A DNA stretch of 22,015 nt from a virus. A program made the position numbers and the translations under genes. The stretch is taken from positions 1 through 22,015 of the IMG/VR virus record IMGVR_UViG_3300021440_000134; one strand, given 5' to 3'. The notes beneath the pieces were generated by a model. That model did not search any database. It saw nothing but the letters and a program-made list of their open reading frames with translations, and was not told the origin of the DNA. This document shows, piece after piece, positions 6,604 to 15,705 of this stretch. How positions within the stretch are numbered: the first letter of the stretch is position 1; every line of letters starts with the position of its first letter.

Positions 6604-8786
6604 TGCCGATCGTACCCCGCATTGACGCGCCGCAGGTTGCGCCGGCCGGGCCGTCTTCAGCCCGCTTCGATGCCCCGCAAGCGCAGAACTACGCCGCCCA
6701 GCAGGGCGTGCAGATGGGCCGCAGCATGGAGGCGGCCGGCGGCGAGATCGCACGACTCGAAGCCGAGGCGCAGGCGCAGGCCAACCAGCTACGGGTTACC
6801 GACGCGCTGAACAAGGTCAAGGAAGCGCAACTGCGCATGACCTACGACAAGGATCAAGGCTACTCGGCGCTCAAGGGTATCCAGGCGCTCGAACGGCCAG
6901 ACGGCAAGCCATTGCACATGGAGTACGGCGATGCGCTGAACAAGCACATCGGCGAGGTGGGCGCATCGCTCGGCAACGATGCACAGCGCCAGCTTTTCGA
7001 TGCGCACGCCAAGGATATGCTGACCTCGTTTGTCGGCCAGGTGCAGGGCCACGAGCAGCAGGAGTTCAAGAATTATGGGCTGTCTGTCTCAGAAGGCGTG
7101 CAGGCCACGGCGCGGCGTGACATTGCGCTCAACTGGAACAACCCCGATGCCACCGATCAAGCGATCCTGCGCATCAAGTCCGAGGCCTACCGGCAAGGCC
7201 AGCTACTCGGCAAGTCGGCCGAGTGGCAGGACGCCGCGGCGCGCAAGCTCACCAGCGACGGGCACAAGATTGCCATGCTGACCGCGCTGGAAAACAACAA
7301 CCCGGCCTACGCCGACACCTACCTGAAAAAGTACGCCGGCCAGATGGAGGCCGACGACATCATGGCGGTACGCGGTCACATCACCAAACAGATGGACGCG
7401 CAGATCGCCAGCGGTGCGGCATCCGACGTTGTGCGGGAGTTTGTGCCCAAGCTGGCGCCGACCGACTTCGATCGCCTTATCAACATCACGATGGCCACCG
7501 AATCGAACGGCCAGCGCTACGGCAAGGGCGGCGGCCTGCTGACCTCCCCGAAGGGCGCCCGCGGTGAGATGCAGGTCATGCCGGCGACGGCGAAGAATCC
7601 GGGTTTTGGCGTAAAGCCCATCCAAGATGACAGCCCAGATGAGTTTGCGCGCGTAGGGCGGGATTTGCTGGGCGCGCTCCTCAAGCACTACGACGGCGAC
7701 CCGGCCAAAGCATGGGCAGCCTACAACGCCGGCTCCGGTCGCCTCGATGCGGCCCTGAAAGCAGCCGGCCGGCCGGTTCTCACCGAGGCCAACGACCCAA
7801 ACGCTCCGAACCCGAACAATGTTCCGATTTCGAAACGCATCGACTGGCTGTCGTTGATGCCCAAGGAAACGCAGGCTTACGTCGCCAAGAACATGGCCGC
7901 GCTCAGTGGCGGCCAGGGTACGCCGCAGCGCCCGACGCTGGCCGATGCGGAGGCGCAGCTCGCCGGCAATCCCGAGATCGCCAGCAACCCGGCCCGGCTC
8001 AAGCTGGCCCGCGAAGAACTGGCCCGGCAATGGAAGGTTCAGGAGGACGCCATCAAGCAGCGCGGGGAGGATGCGACGGCCGAGGCCATGCGCCAGTTGA
8101 TCGGCAACGGCGGGCACTTCAACGACCTGACGGCCAGCGTGAGAGGGGCCATCCCACCGAAGGAAGTCGACAACGTGCTCAACTTCGCCGCCCGGGTGGC
8201 AAAGGGCGAGGACATCACGAACCCGCTGCTTTACGCACGCTTGGCAGCCCACCCTGAAGAACTGGCGCGCATGAGTGATGCGCAGTTCTTCATGCTGCGC
8301 CGCGAGCTTTCCGAGTCCGACTCCAAGCACTTTGCCAACGAGCGCGCCAAGCAGCTGGGCAACGCGCCGGGAGCCAACGGACCGGGCGACCTCAACAGCG
8401 GCGCCATCAAGCAGACCCTCGACGCCCGCATGCGCGTGCTTGGCATGGACCCGACGCCCAAGGACGACGGCGGCGCGGACGCTGCGCGCATCGGTGCCGT
8501 TCGCCAGTTCGTCGATCAGTATTTCGTGGCCGCCCAGCGCGAGGCCGGAAAGAAGTTCACCGATGCCGAGGTGGCTCAGCACATCGACGCGCTGTTTGCA
8601 AAGAACGCGACTTTCCGCGGCTGGATCTATGACAAGTCCGGCCCGGTGCTCGGGATGAAGATCGGTGATATTGACGGCGCCGCCAAGGACAACATCAAGG
8701 CCGCATTCAAGCGCCGCGGGGTGGATAGCCCGACTGACGCCCAGATCATGAACGCTTACTGGAACATGAAATTCGCCCGCAAATGA
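6603..8786 (+). CDS. Internal virion lytic transglycosylase
   Basis: The protein has 727 residues from ATG 6603, which overlaps the previous stop as TGATG and has GGGTGG just upstream; GTG 6594 is an alternative start. Residues about 20-290 are helical and Ala/Gln-rich. Residues about 290-385 form an SLT-type lytic transglycosylase: ATESNGQRYG with likely catalytic Glu300, GARGEMQVMPATAKNPGFG (about 318-336) and AAYNAGSGRL with Tyr374. These residues cleave peptidoglycan glycan strands. The C-terminal half is helical without recognised catalysis. By position it replaces the T7 gp15/gp16 core genes, with which local wall digestion during DNA entry is associated. The gene overlaps the next start (ATGA). 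Confidence 0.85.
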   Translation: MPIVPRIDAPQVAPAGPSSARFDAPQAQNYAAQQGVQMGRSMEAAGGEIARLEAEAQAQANQLRVTDALNKVKEAQLRMTYDKDQGYSALKGIQALERPDGKPLHMEYGDALNKHIGEVGASLGNDAQRQLFDAHAKDMLTSFVGQVQGHEQQEFKNYGLSVSEGVQATARRDIALNWNNPDATDQAILRIKSEAYRQGQLLGKSAEWQDAAARKLTSDGHKIAMLTALENNNPAYADTYLKKYAGQMEADDIMAVRGHITKQMDAQIASGAASDVVREFVPKLAPTDFDRLINITMATESNGQRYGKGGGLLTSPKGARGEMQVMPATAKNPGFGVKPIQDDSPDEFARVGRDLLGALLKHYDGDPAKAWAAYNAGSGRLDAALKAAGRPVLTEANDPNAPNPNNVPISKRIDWLSLMPKETQAYVAKNMAALSGGQGTPQRPTLADAEAQLAGNPEIASNPARLKLAREELARQWKVQEDAIKQRGEDATAEAMRQLIGNGGHFNDLTASVRGAIPPKEVDNVLNFAARVAKGEDITNPLLYARLAAHPEELARMSDAQFFMLRRELSESDSKHFANERAKQLGNAPGANGPGDLNSGAIKQTLDARMRVLGMDPTPKDDGGADAARIGAVRQFVDQYFVAAQREAGKKFTDAEVAQHIDALFAKNATFRGWIYDKSGPVLGMKIGDIDGAAKDNIKAAFKRRGVDSPTDAQIMNAYWNMKFARK

Positions 8787-11700
8787 GTGACGATTTTGAT
8801 GCGGCCGTTGCCGCCACGCTACAGCCCAATCCCGGCCAGGCTGCCCGCGTGGGCTTTGCCACCGCCTACGGGATCGCCCCAGACGCTTACGCCGAGGCCA
8901 AGCGCATCGAGCGGCGCACCGGCATTCCGGCCGATTCTGTGCTTGCCAATCCTGCCGATGCCAAGCTGGAGGCGGCCGTTGGCAGCATCAACTTCGACAT
9001 GCTGGCCAAGACCGCGCCAGCGACTGCCGCGCTATTGGCCGACGTGGAGCGGGCCAAGGTATCTTACGACGACCTCGACAACCTGCAGGGCGCAGAGAAC
9101 GCGCTGAAAGCATGGAAGGGGCCGGCGCCGTCGTTCTCATCGGTGGCCGGCGGGTTTGCCGAGGCGCTGAAGTTCAAGCCGCTGGTGGCGAGCATGCGGC
9201 TCGCCATGAACGATCTGCTGTTCGGCGCCGGCAGCACGCCCGAGGATCAGGTGCGCCGCGCTGACCTGGTGCGCAAAGCCGGGCAGGCTCAGGTCCAGCA
9301 GGACGCGGCCACGCCGGCCTTTGAGTCCTCGACCGCAGCGGCGGCTTATTCTGGCGGCGTGTCGATCCTGCAGAACCTGCCGGGCTTTGCCGCGTCGATC
9401 ATGACCGGCAATCCGGCTCCTGGCCTCGCCCTGGCTGGCATCAATTCAGCGGCCCCGGCTTACGGCAAGTACGCCTCCCGTGGCGCGACCCTTGGCGAAG
9501 CGGCCGGCGGCGCGCTGGCCGAAGGCGCGGTGGAAATCGCCACCGAGGCGCTGCCGATGGGCTTCCTGGTGTCGAAGTTCGGCAAGGTTGGCGCGGGCGA
9601 GCTCATCGCCGGCATGCTCGGCCGCGAAATCCCGAGCGAGCAGGTCGCAACGCTGGTGCAGGATCTGGTTGATTCCGCCGTCGCCAATCCCGACAAGACG
9701 TTCGGCGACTATCTGGCCGAGCGCCCGGACGCAGCCTATCGAACCCTGATCGCCACGCTGGTGCAGGGCGGCGTGATGGGCGGCGCGTCCAAGATCGCCC
9801 AGGTTGCCAGCGGTCGGGCCGAACAGGCTCAGATGGCCGAAGAGCAGGCCGCCCGCATCGAGCAGTTCAACCAGTTCGCCGCCGCCTCCAAAGTGCTTCA
9901 ACGCGACCCGGAGGCATTCGCGCAGTTTGTCACCCAGGCCGCGCAGGATGGCCCGGTGCAGGCCGTGTTCATCGACGCGCAAGCCCTGCTGCAATCGGGC
10001 GTGGCCGATCAGGTGGCCGCGGTGTCGCCGGCCGTGGCTGACCAACTTGAGACAGCCGCAGCAACGGGTGGCCAGATCGCTATCCCGGTTGAAGAGTACG
10101 CCGCGGCCATCGCCCCGACCGAAGCGGCCGGCGCGCTGCTGGATCACCTCAAGACCGACCCCGAGGGATTCAGCCGCGCCGAGGCGCAGGCCTACATGCA
10201 GGAGCAGGGCACAGAGCTGCAGGCCGAGGTTCAGCGCCTGCTGGCCAACCGTGAGACCGCCGACACGTTCAAGGCTCAGGCCGACGTGGTGCGTAGCACG
10301 ATCCTCGACCAGCTCAACACCGCCGGCCGCTTCACTGGCCCGGTGAACGAGCCCTACGCCTCACTGGTCGGTAACTTCTACGCGGTACAAGCGGCGAAGC
10401 TGGGCACGACGCCAGAAGAGCTGTATCAGCGGTATCCGCTGACGGTGGGGGCGGAGGGCTTTGGCGGGCAGCAGTTGGAGCAGGGGGGCGCCATCGATGA
10501 CGTGCGCAAGGCCTGGAGCGAGGCCGGCATCAAGCACGCGATCAGCGAGAAGAACGGCATCATCACTTTGTCGCAGATCGTCGTGCCTGAAAACGAGCGC
10601 GGCGCCGGCAAGGGCACGGCCGCCATGCAGGCGCTGATCGATTACGCCGACCGCACAGGCCAGCACGTCGCCCTCTCGCCCTCGGCCGACTTCGGCGGCA
10701 ACAAGAAGCGCCTGACCGAGTTCTACAAGCGCTTCGGCTTCGTCGAGAACAAGGGTAAGAACCGGGCATTCACGACCGGCGAGAGCATGTACCGGCAGGC
10801 TGCGGGGAAGGTGCTGCATCAGTCTGCTGTCGATGCAAAAGTTGTGTTGCGAGACTTTCTCAACGGTCCAGCGATCGCAGAATTACGCGGGGATGAGGCG
10901 CCAACGACGGGGTTCAGGGCGCTCCGTGAGTGGGCAACATCAATATTCATGGCTGCCCCCTATAACGGGAAGGCGGAAAACCCCGAGCTAGGCGAAGTGC
11001 TGATGGACGCGCGATCCGTGAAGGATTCTATCGGGCACGGCATGAACCCCTACAAGGCTGCCGCGTTCGCGGCAGTGCCGAATGTCATTGCGCGCGGCAG
11101 AGTGGTGTTCGTCGAGCCGAAGAATGATCGGACGGACAGCATTTATGTGTCTGCTCCAGTCCGGATCGGCAACGTGGATGCCATCGTGACGGTGTTGATC
11201 CGCAAAGACTACAACACCCAGCGGATGTATCTGCACAGCGTCACCACAAAGGAAAACCTCCTTGATGCCCGAGTGTCCGGTGTTGATACCAAGATATCCG
11301 AACGGTCCGGCTCGTCGCTTCAAGGAGGCATTTCCAATGTACTCCGGGGGCTGATGAATTTCAAGTCAGATGACGCCTACGAGCAAGGCCCCCGCGGCGC
11401 CTTTTCCCCGGCAAGCTGGAACATCGCGATCCTGAAGGATGCAGACCTATCCACCTTCCTGCACGAAACCGGGCATGCCTTCCTCGAGATGCAACTCGAC
11501 ATGGCCGCCCAGCTCGGCGCGGCCGGCGACCTGTCGCCCGGCGAGCAGGAGATTGCCGCCGACGCCGAAGCGCTGATGCGCTGGTTCGGGCTGCGCGACC
11601 TGGCCGAATGGCAATCGCTCGACTTCGAAGAGCGCCGGCACCATCACGAGCAGTTCGCCCGCGGCTTTGAGGCTTACTTGTTTGAGGGCCGGGCACCGAG

Positions 11701-14700
11701 CATCGAACTGGCCGGGCTGTTTCAGCGCTTCCGCGCGTGGCTGCTGAACGTCTACCGCGACATCAAGGCGCTCAACGTCGAACTGACCGACGAGGTGCGC
11801 GGCGTGTTCGACCGCATGCTGGCGACGAACGAGCAGATCCAGCTCGCCGAGATGGGGCGCTCGATGATGCCGCTGTTCAGCAGCGCGGAGCAGGCCGGCA
11901 TGACGCCCGCCGAGTTTGCCGCGTATCAGGCTCTCGGCACGCAGGCCACGGCCGACGCCATCGAGGATCTGCAGGCGCGCGGTCTGCGCGATCTGAAGTG
12001 GATGCGCAACGCCAGAAGCCGTGAAATGTCACGATTGCAGAAAGAGGCCGACGCCCAGCGCGCGCAGATTCGCATGGTGGCGCGCCGCGAAGTCATGAGC
12101 CAGCCCGTCTATCGCGCGTGGCAGTTCCTCACCGGCAAGATGGGTGCCGACAACAAGATCGGCGAGCCGGAGTCCGTTCAGTCAGACCCGGACATCGTTG
12201 ATCCAGGCCTTGACTCCCTGTTCGTCGCCATCGCCAAACTCGGCGGCATCGAGCGGGCCAGCGCGGCGAACCTGTGGGGCACCAAGCCCGAGGACAAACC
12301 GCAGTCGGGGCTCTTCGGCAAGCCCGTGCTGCGCGCCGAGGGCAAGGGTTACACCGTCGACCAGATGGCCGAGAAGCTGGCCGAGCTGGGTTACCTTGAG
12401 CACGACGAAGACGGCAACGGCGCGCTGCGGGCCTTCGAGGAAGCCTTCCAGGCCGAGCTGGGCGGCTCGCCGGCCTATTCCAGTCAGGCCGACTACGACC
12501 TTCTGCGGGCAAACGACGTGCGGCCCGGCGACCAGGTGCCCAACCCCGGCGCACTCACCGCCGGCCGACTCGACGCCGCGGGGCTGTCGGACATCGGCCC
12601 GCCGCCGGAGGTGGTCGCAATCCTCAAGGCGCGGCGCATGACTTCGGCAAACGGTCTGCACCCTGACATTGTGGCCGAGCTGTTCGGCTTCGCGTCCGGC
12701 GATGAGATGGTCCGCACCCTGGCCGCAGCCACCGCTCCGAAGGAAGAAATCGATGCGCTTACCGATCAGCGGATGCTGGAGAGGTTCGGCGAGCTGGCCA
12801 CGCCCGACGCCATTGCGCGCGCAGCCGATGCGGCAATTCACAACGCGGCCCGCGGCCGGATGCTGGCGACCGAAGCCAACGCCCTGGCGAAGGCCACCGG
12901 GCAGCGCAAGATCCTGACCGAGGCCGCCCAGGATTTTGCTGCGAAGATGATCGCCCGCCTCAAGGTGCGCGACATCCGGCCGGCCATGTACGCCAGCGCC
13001 GAGGCTCGAGCCGCCCGGGCCGCCAAGAAGGCCCGCGACGCGGGCGACCTGGCGACCGCCGCCGCCGAGAAGCGCAACGAGCTGGTGAATCACTACGCGA
13101 CCCGCGCCGCCTACGACGCGCAGGCCGAGGTGCGCGCCATCCTGCGCAACTTCGCCGAGTTCGCCAACCGGCCCGACAAGCGGCTGGGCAAAGCCTACGA
13201 CCTCGACATAGCCAACGCGGCCCGGGCGATCCTGGGCGAGTACGGCATCGCCGAGAAGCGCGCGAAGAAGGCCGGCGACTACCTGAAGGCGGTTGAATCC
13301 TACGACCCCGAGCTCTACGGCGTGCTCAAGGCGAGCCTTGACGCCGCCGAAGCCAATGCCAAGCCCGTGCAGCAAATGACCGTCGAAGAGGTGCGCGGCT
13401 TGCGTGACGAGATCGACGCCATGCTGCACCTGGCTCGGCGCTCCCGGCAGATGGAGATCGACGGCGACTTGATGGACCGCGAGGACGTGGAGAACGCACT
13501 GTTCGCCCGCCTCGAAGAAATCGGCATCCCTGACACCATCCCCGGCGAAGAGCAGGCGGTGACGCCGGCCGATTCCCGCCTGGCCAAGCTGCGCGCCTTC
13601 ATTGCGTCGGCTCGCCGGGTCGAGAGCTGGGTCGGCGCGATGGATGGGGGGCAGGGCGTGGGGCCGTTCCGGCGCTTCGTGTTTTCCCGCATCAAGGACG
13701 CAGCCGACGCCTACCGGGCCGACAAGGCGCAGTACCTGCGCCGCTTTCGTGGCCTGTTCGACGGCATCGCGCCAACCCTCAAGCCGCAGCTGATCGCGGC
13801 GCCGGAGCTTGGCTATACCTTCGGCAAGGACTCGGGCGGCTCGGGCATGAACGAGATCCTGCACGCCCTGCTGCACACCGGCAACAGCAGCAACAAGAGG
13901 AAGCTCCTCCTTGGCCGCAAATGGGCGCAGGAGCTGCCTGACGGCACGCTCGACACCTCGAGGTGGGACGCCTTCGTTTCGCGCATGGTCCGTGAAGGCA
14001 AGATCACCAAGGCGCATATGGACTTCGTGCAGGGCGTTTGGGACTTGCTGGAAGAGACCAAGGCCGGCGCCCAGCGCACCCACCGTGACGTGTTCGGGCG
14101 CTACTTCGACGAGGTGACGGCCGAGCCGGTCACGACGCCCTGGGGCGAGTACCGCGGCGGCTACGTGCCGGCGATGGCCGACGCCCGGGTAGTGCAGGAT
14201 GCCAACCTGCGCGCGCTGGCCGAAGAGGATAACGCCGCGATGGCCTACGCCTTCCCGACCACGCCGAAGGGCTTCACGAAGGCCCGCGTCGAGTACAACC
14301 GGCCGCTTATGCTGGACCTGCGCACGCTCGCCCAGCATATCGACAAGGTGCTGCTGTTCAGCCATATGGAGATGCCGGTGCGCGACGTGCAGCGCGTGCT
14401 TTCCAGGAAAGTCGGGCAGGCGCTCGGCCGCGTCGAGCCGGCGGCGATCCCGGCCATGCTCCAGCCCTGGCTGGCCCGCGCGGCCCGGCAACAGGTCGAA
14501 ACGCCCGTCGCGGGGTCGGCCGGCCTCATGCGCTTCTTCTCCGTGATGCGCGCCCGCGCCGGCGCGGCGGCCATGTTCGCCAACGTCAGCAACGCCGCCC
14601 AGCAGATCACCGGCTTTGCGCTGGCTGGCGTCAAGGTGCGGCCCGGCTTGTTGCTGTCGGCCGCTGGCGACTACCTGAAGGCGCCGCGCGACGTGGCCCG

Positions 14701-15643
14701 CACTGTGGCCGAGTCGTCGCCCTACATGGCCAGCCGCATGGATAACGAGGTGGCGGTGATGAACGGCGAGATCAGCGACATCCTGCTGAACCCCTCGCTG
14801 CTTGAGCAGGGCCAGAACTGGACGATGCGCCACGCCTATTTCCTGCAGTCGGCCGTCGATAACGTGATGGGGCCGATCATCTGGACCGCTGTTTACAATC
14901 AGGCGGTAGCGGCCGGCGAAACCGAGCGCGACGCCGTGCGCCTGGCTGATGCCGCGATCCGCGAGACGCAGGGCAGCAGCCTGCCCGAGGACATCAGCCG
15001 GATCGAGGGCGGCAACGCCTTCGTACGCCTTTTCACGCAGTTCGCCGGCTACTACAACATGCAGGCCAACCTGTTGGGCAGTGCGTTCGTGCAGATCGCC
15101 CGTGATGGCGGTCTGCGCCAGAACGCCGGCCGTGGGCTGTTCGTGCTGGGGCTGGGCTTCCTGGCACCGGCCATCGTGGCCGAGGGCATCGCGCAGTTGT
15201 TCCGCGGCGGGCCGGACGATTCCGACAAGGACGGTGAGTATCTGGACGACTGGATCGCGGCCCTGTTCGGCTGGGGGATGTTGCGCAACGTCACGGCAAT
15301 GGTCCCGGTTGTCGGGCAAGGCCTCAATGCGCTGGCGAATGCCACCAACGCCAAGCCCTACGACGACCGACTCGCCACCTCGCCGGCCGTGTCGATGCTC
15401 GAGAGTGCGGCCCGTGCCCCCGTGTCGGTATTCAAGGCGGTGACCGGCGAGGGCAGCACGCAGAAGGCGGTGCGCGATGTGGCGACCCTCATCAGCATGA
15501 CGGTGGGCCTGCCGGCCAATCTGGCGGCGCGGTCAGTGGGTTACGCGGCAGGCGTGGCCGAGGGCCGCATCAACCCGACCGGCCCGGCCGATGCCGCTCG
15601 CGGCATGGTGACGGGTGCCGCATCGGCGGAGTCGCGCCGGTAG
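8783..15643 (+). CDS. 2,286-residue polyvalent (injected) protein: GNAT, nuclease-like and metallopeptidase domains
   Basis: The ATG overlaps the previous stop (ATGA), so it is coupled to the transglycosylase. Residues about 180-290 are Gly/Ala-rich and hydrophobic. Residues about 575-665 look like a GNAT acetyltransferase, with the CoA-binding pattern R606-G-A-G609-K-G611 and a later YKRFGFVE. Residues about 720-830 resemble the LPD3/MuF-C type of BECR-fold nuclease: DSIGHGMN with His752, AAFAAVPNVIARGRVVF, and YLHSV with His818. Residues about 885-970 carry a zincin motif, LHETGHAF (His894, Glu895, His898), and a possible third ligand Glu963 in GFEAYLFEG. About 1030-1600 is charged and helical. 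The C-terminal 370 residues contain hydrophobic stretches, the clearest near 2116-2138. Polyvalent proteins of phages are known to combine such domains and enter with the DNA; that role here is inferred. No methylase or helicase motif was seen. Confidence 0.78.
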   Translation: MSDDFDAAVAATLQPNPGQAARVGFATAYGIAPDAYAEAKRIERRTGIPADSVLANPADAKLEAAVGSINFDMLAKTAPATAALLADVERAKVSYDDLDNLQGAENALKAWKGPAPSFSSVAGGFAEALKFKPLVASMRLAMNDLLFGAGSTPEDQVRRADLVRKAGQAQVQQDAATPAFESSTAAAAYSGGVSILQNLPGFAASIMTGNPAPGLALAGINSAAPAYGKYASRGATLGEAAGGALAEGAVEIATEALPMGFLVSKFGKVGAGELIAGMLGREIPSEQVATLVQDLVDSAVANPDKTFGDYLAERPDAAYRTLIATLVQGGVMGGASKIAQVASGRAEQAQMAEEQAARIEQFNQFAAASKVLQRDPEAFAQFVTQAAQDGPVQAVFIDAQALLQSGVADQVAAVSPAVADQLETAAATGGQIAIPVEEYAAAIAPTEAAGALLDHLKTDPEGFSRAEAQAYMQEQGTELQAEVQRLLANRETADTFKAQADVVRSTILDQLNTAGRFTGPVNEPYASLVGNFYAVQAAKLGTTPEELYQRYPLTVGAEGFGGQQLEQGGAIDDVRKAWSEAGIKHAISEKNGIITLSQIVVPENERGAGKGTAAMQALIDYADRTGQHVALSPSADFGGNKKRLTEFYKRFGFVENKGKNRAFTTGESMYRQAAGKVLHQSAVDAKVVLRDFLNGPAIAELRGDEAPTTGFRALREWATSIFMAAPYNGKAENPELGEVLMDARSVKDSIGHGMNPYKAAAFAAVPNVIARGRVVFVEPKNDRTDSIYVSAPVRIGNVDAIVTVLIRKDYNTQRMYLHSVTTKENLLDARVSGVDTKISERSGSSLQGGISNVLRGLMNFKSDDAYEQGPRGAFSPASWNIAILKDADLSTFLHETGHAFLEMQLDMAAQLGAAGDLSPGEQEIAADAEALMRWFGLRDLAEWQSLDFEERRHHHEQFARGFEAYLFEGRAPSIELAGLFQRFRAWLLNVYRDIKALNVELTDEVRGVFDRMLATNEQIQLAEMGRSMMPLFSSAEQAGMTPAEFAAYQALGTQATADAIEDLQARGLRDLKWMRNARSREMSRLQKEADAQRAQIRMVARREVMSQPVYRAWQFLTGKMGADNKIGEPESVQSDPDIVDPGLDSLFVAIAKLGGIERASAANLWGTKPEDKPQSGLFGKPVLRAEGKGYTVDQMAEKLAELGYLEHDEDGNGALRAFEEAFQAELGGSPAYSSQADYDLLRANDVRPGDQVPNPGALTAGRLDAAGLSDIGPPPEVVAILKARRMTSANGLHPDIVAELFGFASGDEMVRTLAAATAPKEEIDALTDQRMLERFGELATPDAIARAADAAIHNAARGRMLATEANALAKATGQRKILTEAAQDFAAKMIARLKVRDIRPAMYASAEARAARAAKKARDAGDLATAAAEKRNELVNHYATRAAYDAQAEVRAILRNFAEFANRPDKRLGKAYDLDIANAARAILGEYGIAEKRAKKAGDYLKAVESYDPELYGVLKASLDAAEANAKPVQQMTVEEVRGLRDEIDAMLHLARRSRQMEIDGDLMDREDVENALFARLEEIGIPDTIPGEEQAVTPADSRLAKLRAFIASARRVESWVGAMDGGQGVGPFRRFVFSRIKDAADAYRADKAQYLRRFRGLFDGIAPTLKPQLIAAPELGYTFGKDSGGSGMNEILHALLHTGNSSNKRKLLLGRKWAQELPDGTLDTSRWDAFVSRMVREGKITKAHMDFVQGVWDLLEETKAGAQRTHRDVFGRYFDEVTAEPVTTPWGEYRGGYVPAMADARVVQDANLRALAEEDNAAMAYAFPTTPKGFTKARVEYNRPLMLDLRTLAQHIDKVLLFSHMEMPVRDVQRVLSRKVGQALGRVEPAAIPAMLQPWLARAARQQVETPVAGSAGLMRFFSVMRARAGAAAMFANVSNAAQQITGFALAGVKVRPGLLLSAAGDYLKAPRDVARTVAESSPYMASRMDNEVAVMNGEISDILLNPSLLEQGQNWTMRHAYFLQSAVDNVMGPIIWTAVYNQAVAAGETERDAVRLADAAIRETQGSSLPEDISRIEGGNAFVRLFTQFAGYYNMQANLLGSAFVQIARDGGLRQNAGRGLFVLGLGFLAPAIVAEGIAQLFRGGPDDSDKDGEYLDDWIAALFGWGMLRNVTAMVPVVGQGLNALANATNAKPYDDRLATSPAVSMLESAARAPVSVFKAVTGEGSTQKAVRDVATLISMTVGLPANLAARSVGYAAGVAEGRINPTGPADAARGMVTGAASAESRR

Positions 15644-15645
15644 TG

Positions 15646-15655
15646 GGTGCGCGTG
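15646..15655 (+). promoter_or_regulatory. Copy 3 of intergenic motif GGTGCGCGTG
   Basis: It lies 2 bases after the stop of the 2,286-residue gene and 50 bases before the tail-fibre ATG, identical to the copies at 201-210 and 5894-5903. Shared placement in gene gaps argues for a signal rather than chance, but the function is not known. Confidence 0.3.
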
Positions 15656-15667
15656 GCGGTTTCCTCT

Positions 15668-15692
15668 GGGGATAGCCTTTCGGCAAATCCCC
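15668..15692 (+). promoter_or_regulatory. Hairpin just before the tail-fibre ribosome site
   Basis: GGGGAT (15668-15673) pairs with ATCCCC (15687-15692), enclosing a smaller GCC/GGC stem around TTTC. The 3' side abuts the likely Shine-Dalgarno CCGGAG (15693-15698). There is no T-run, so it is not a terminator. It could tune tail-fibre translation or be an RNA-processing site. Confidence 0.35.
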
Positions 15693-15705
15693 CGGAGCGC
15701 CGCGC

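Noticed and set aside
12182-15319. 1,045-residue open frame on the - strand
   Set aside because: It lies wholly opposite the 2,286-residue gene. Long antisense frames are common in GC-rich coding DNA; its sequence is low in motif content and rich in His/Arg/Gly, as expected for a shadow.
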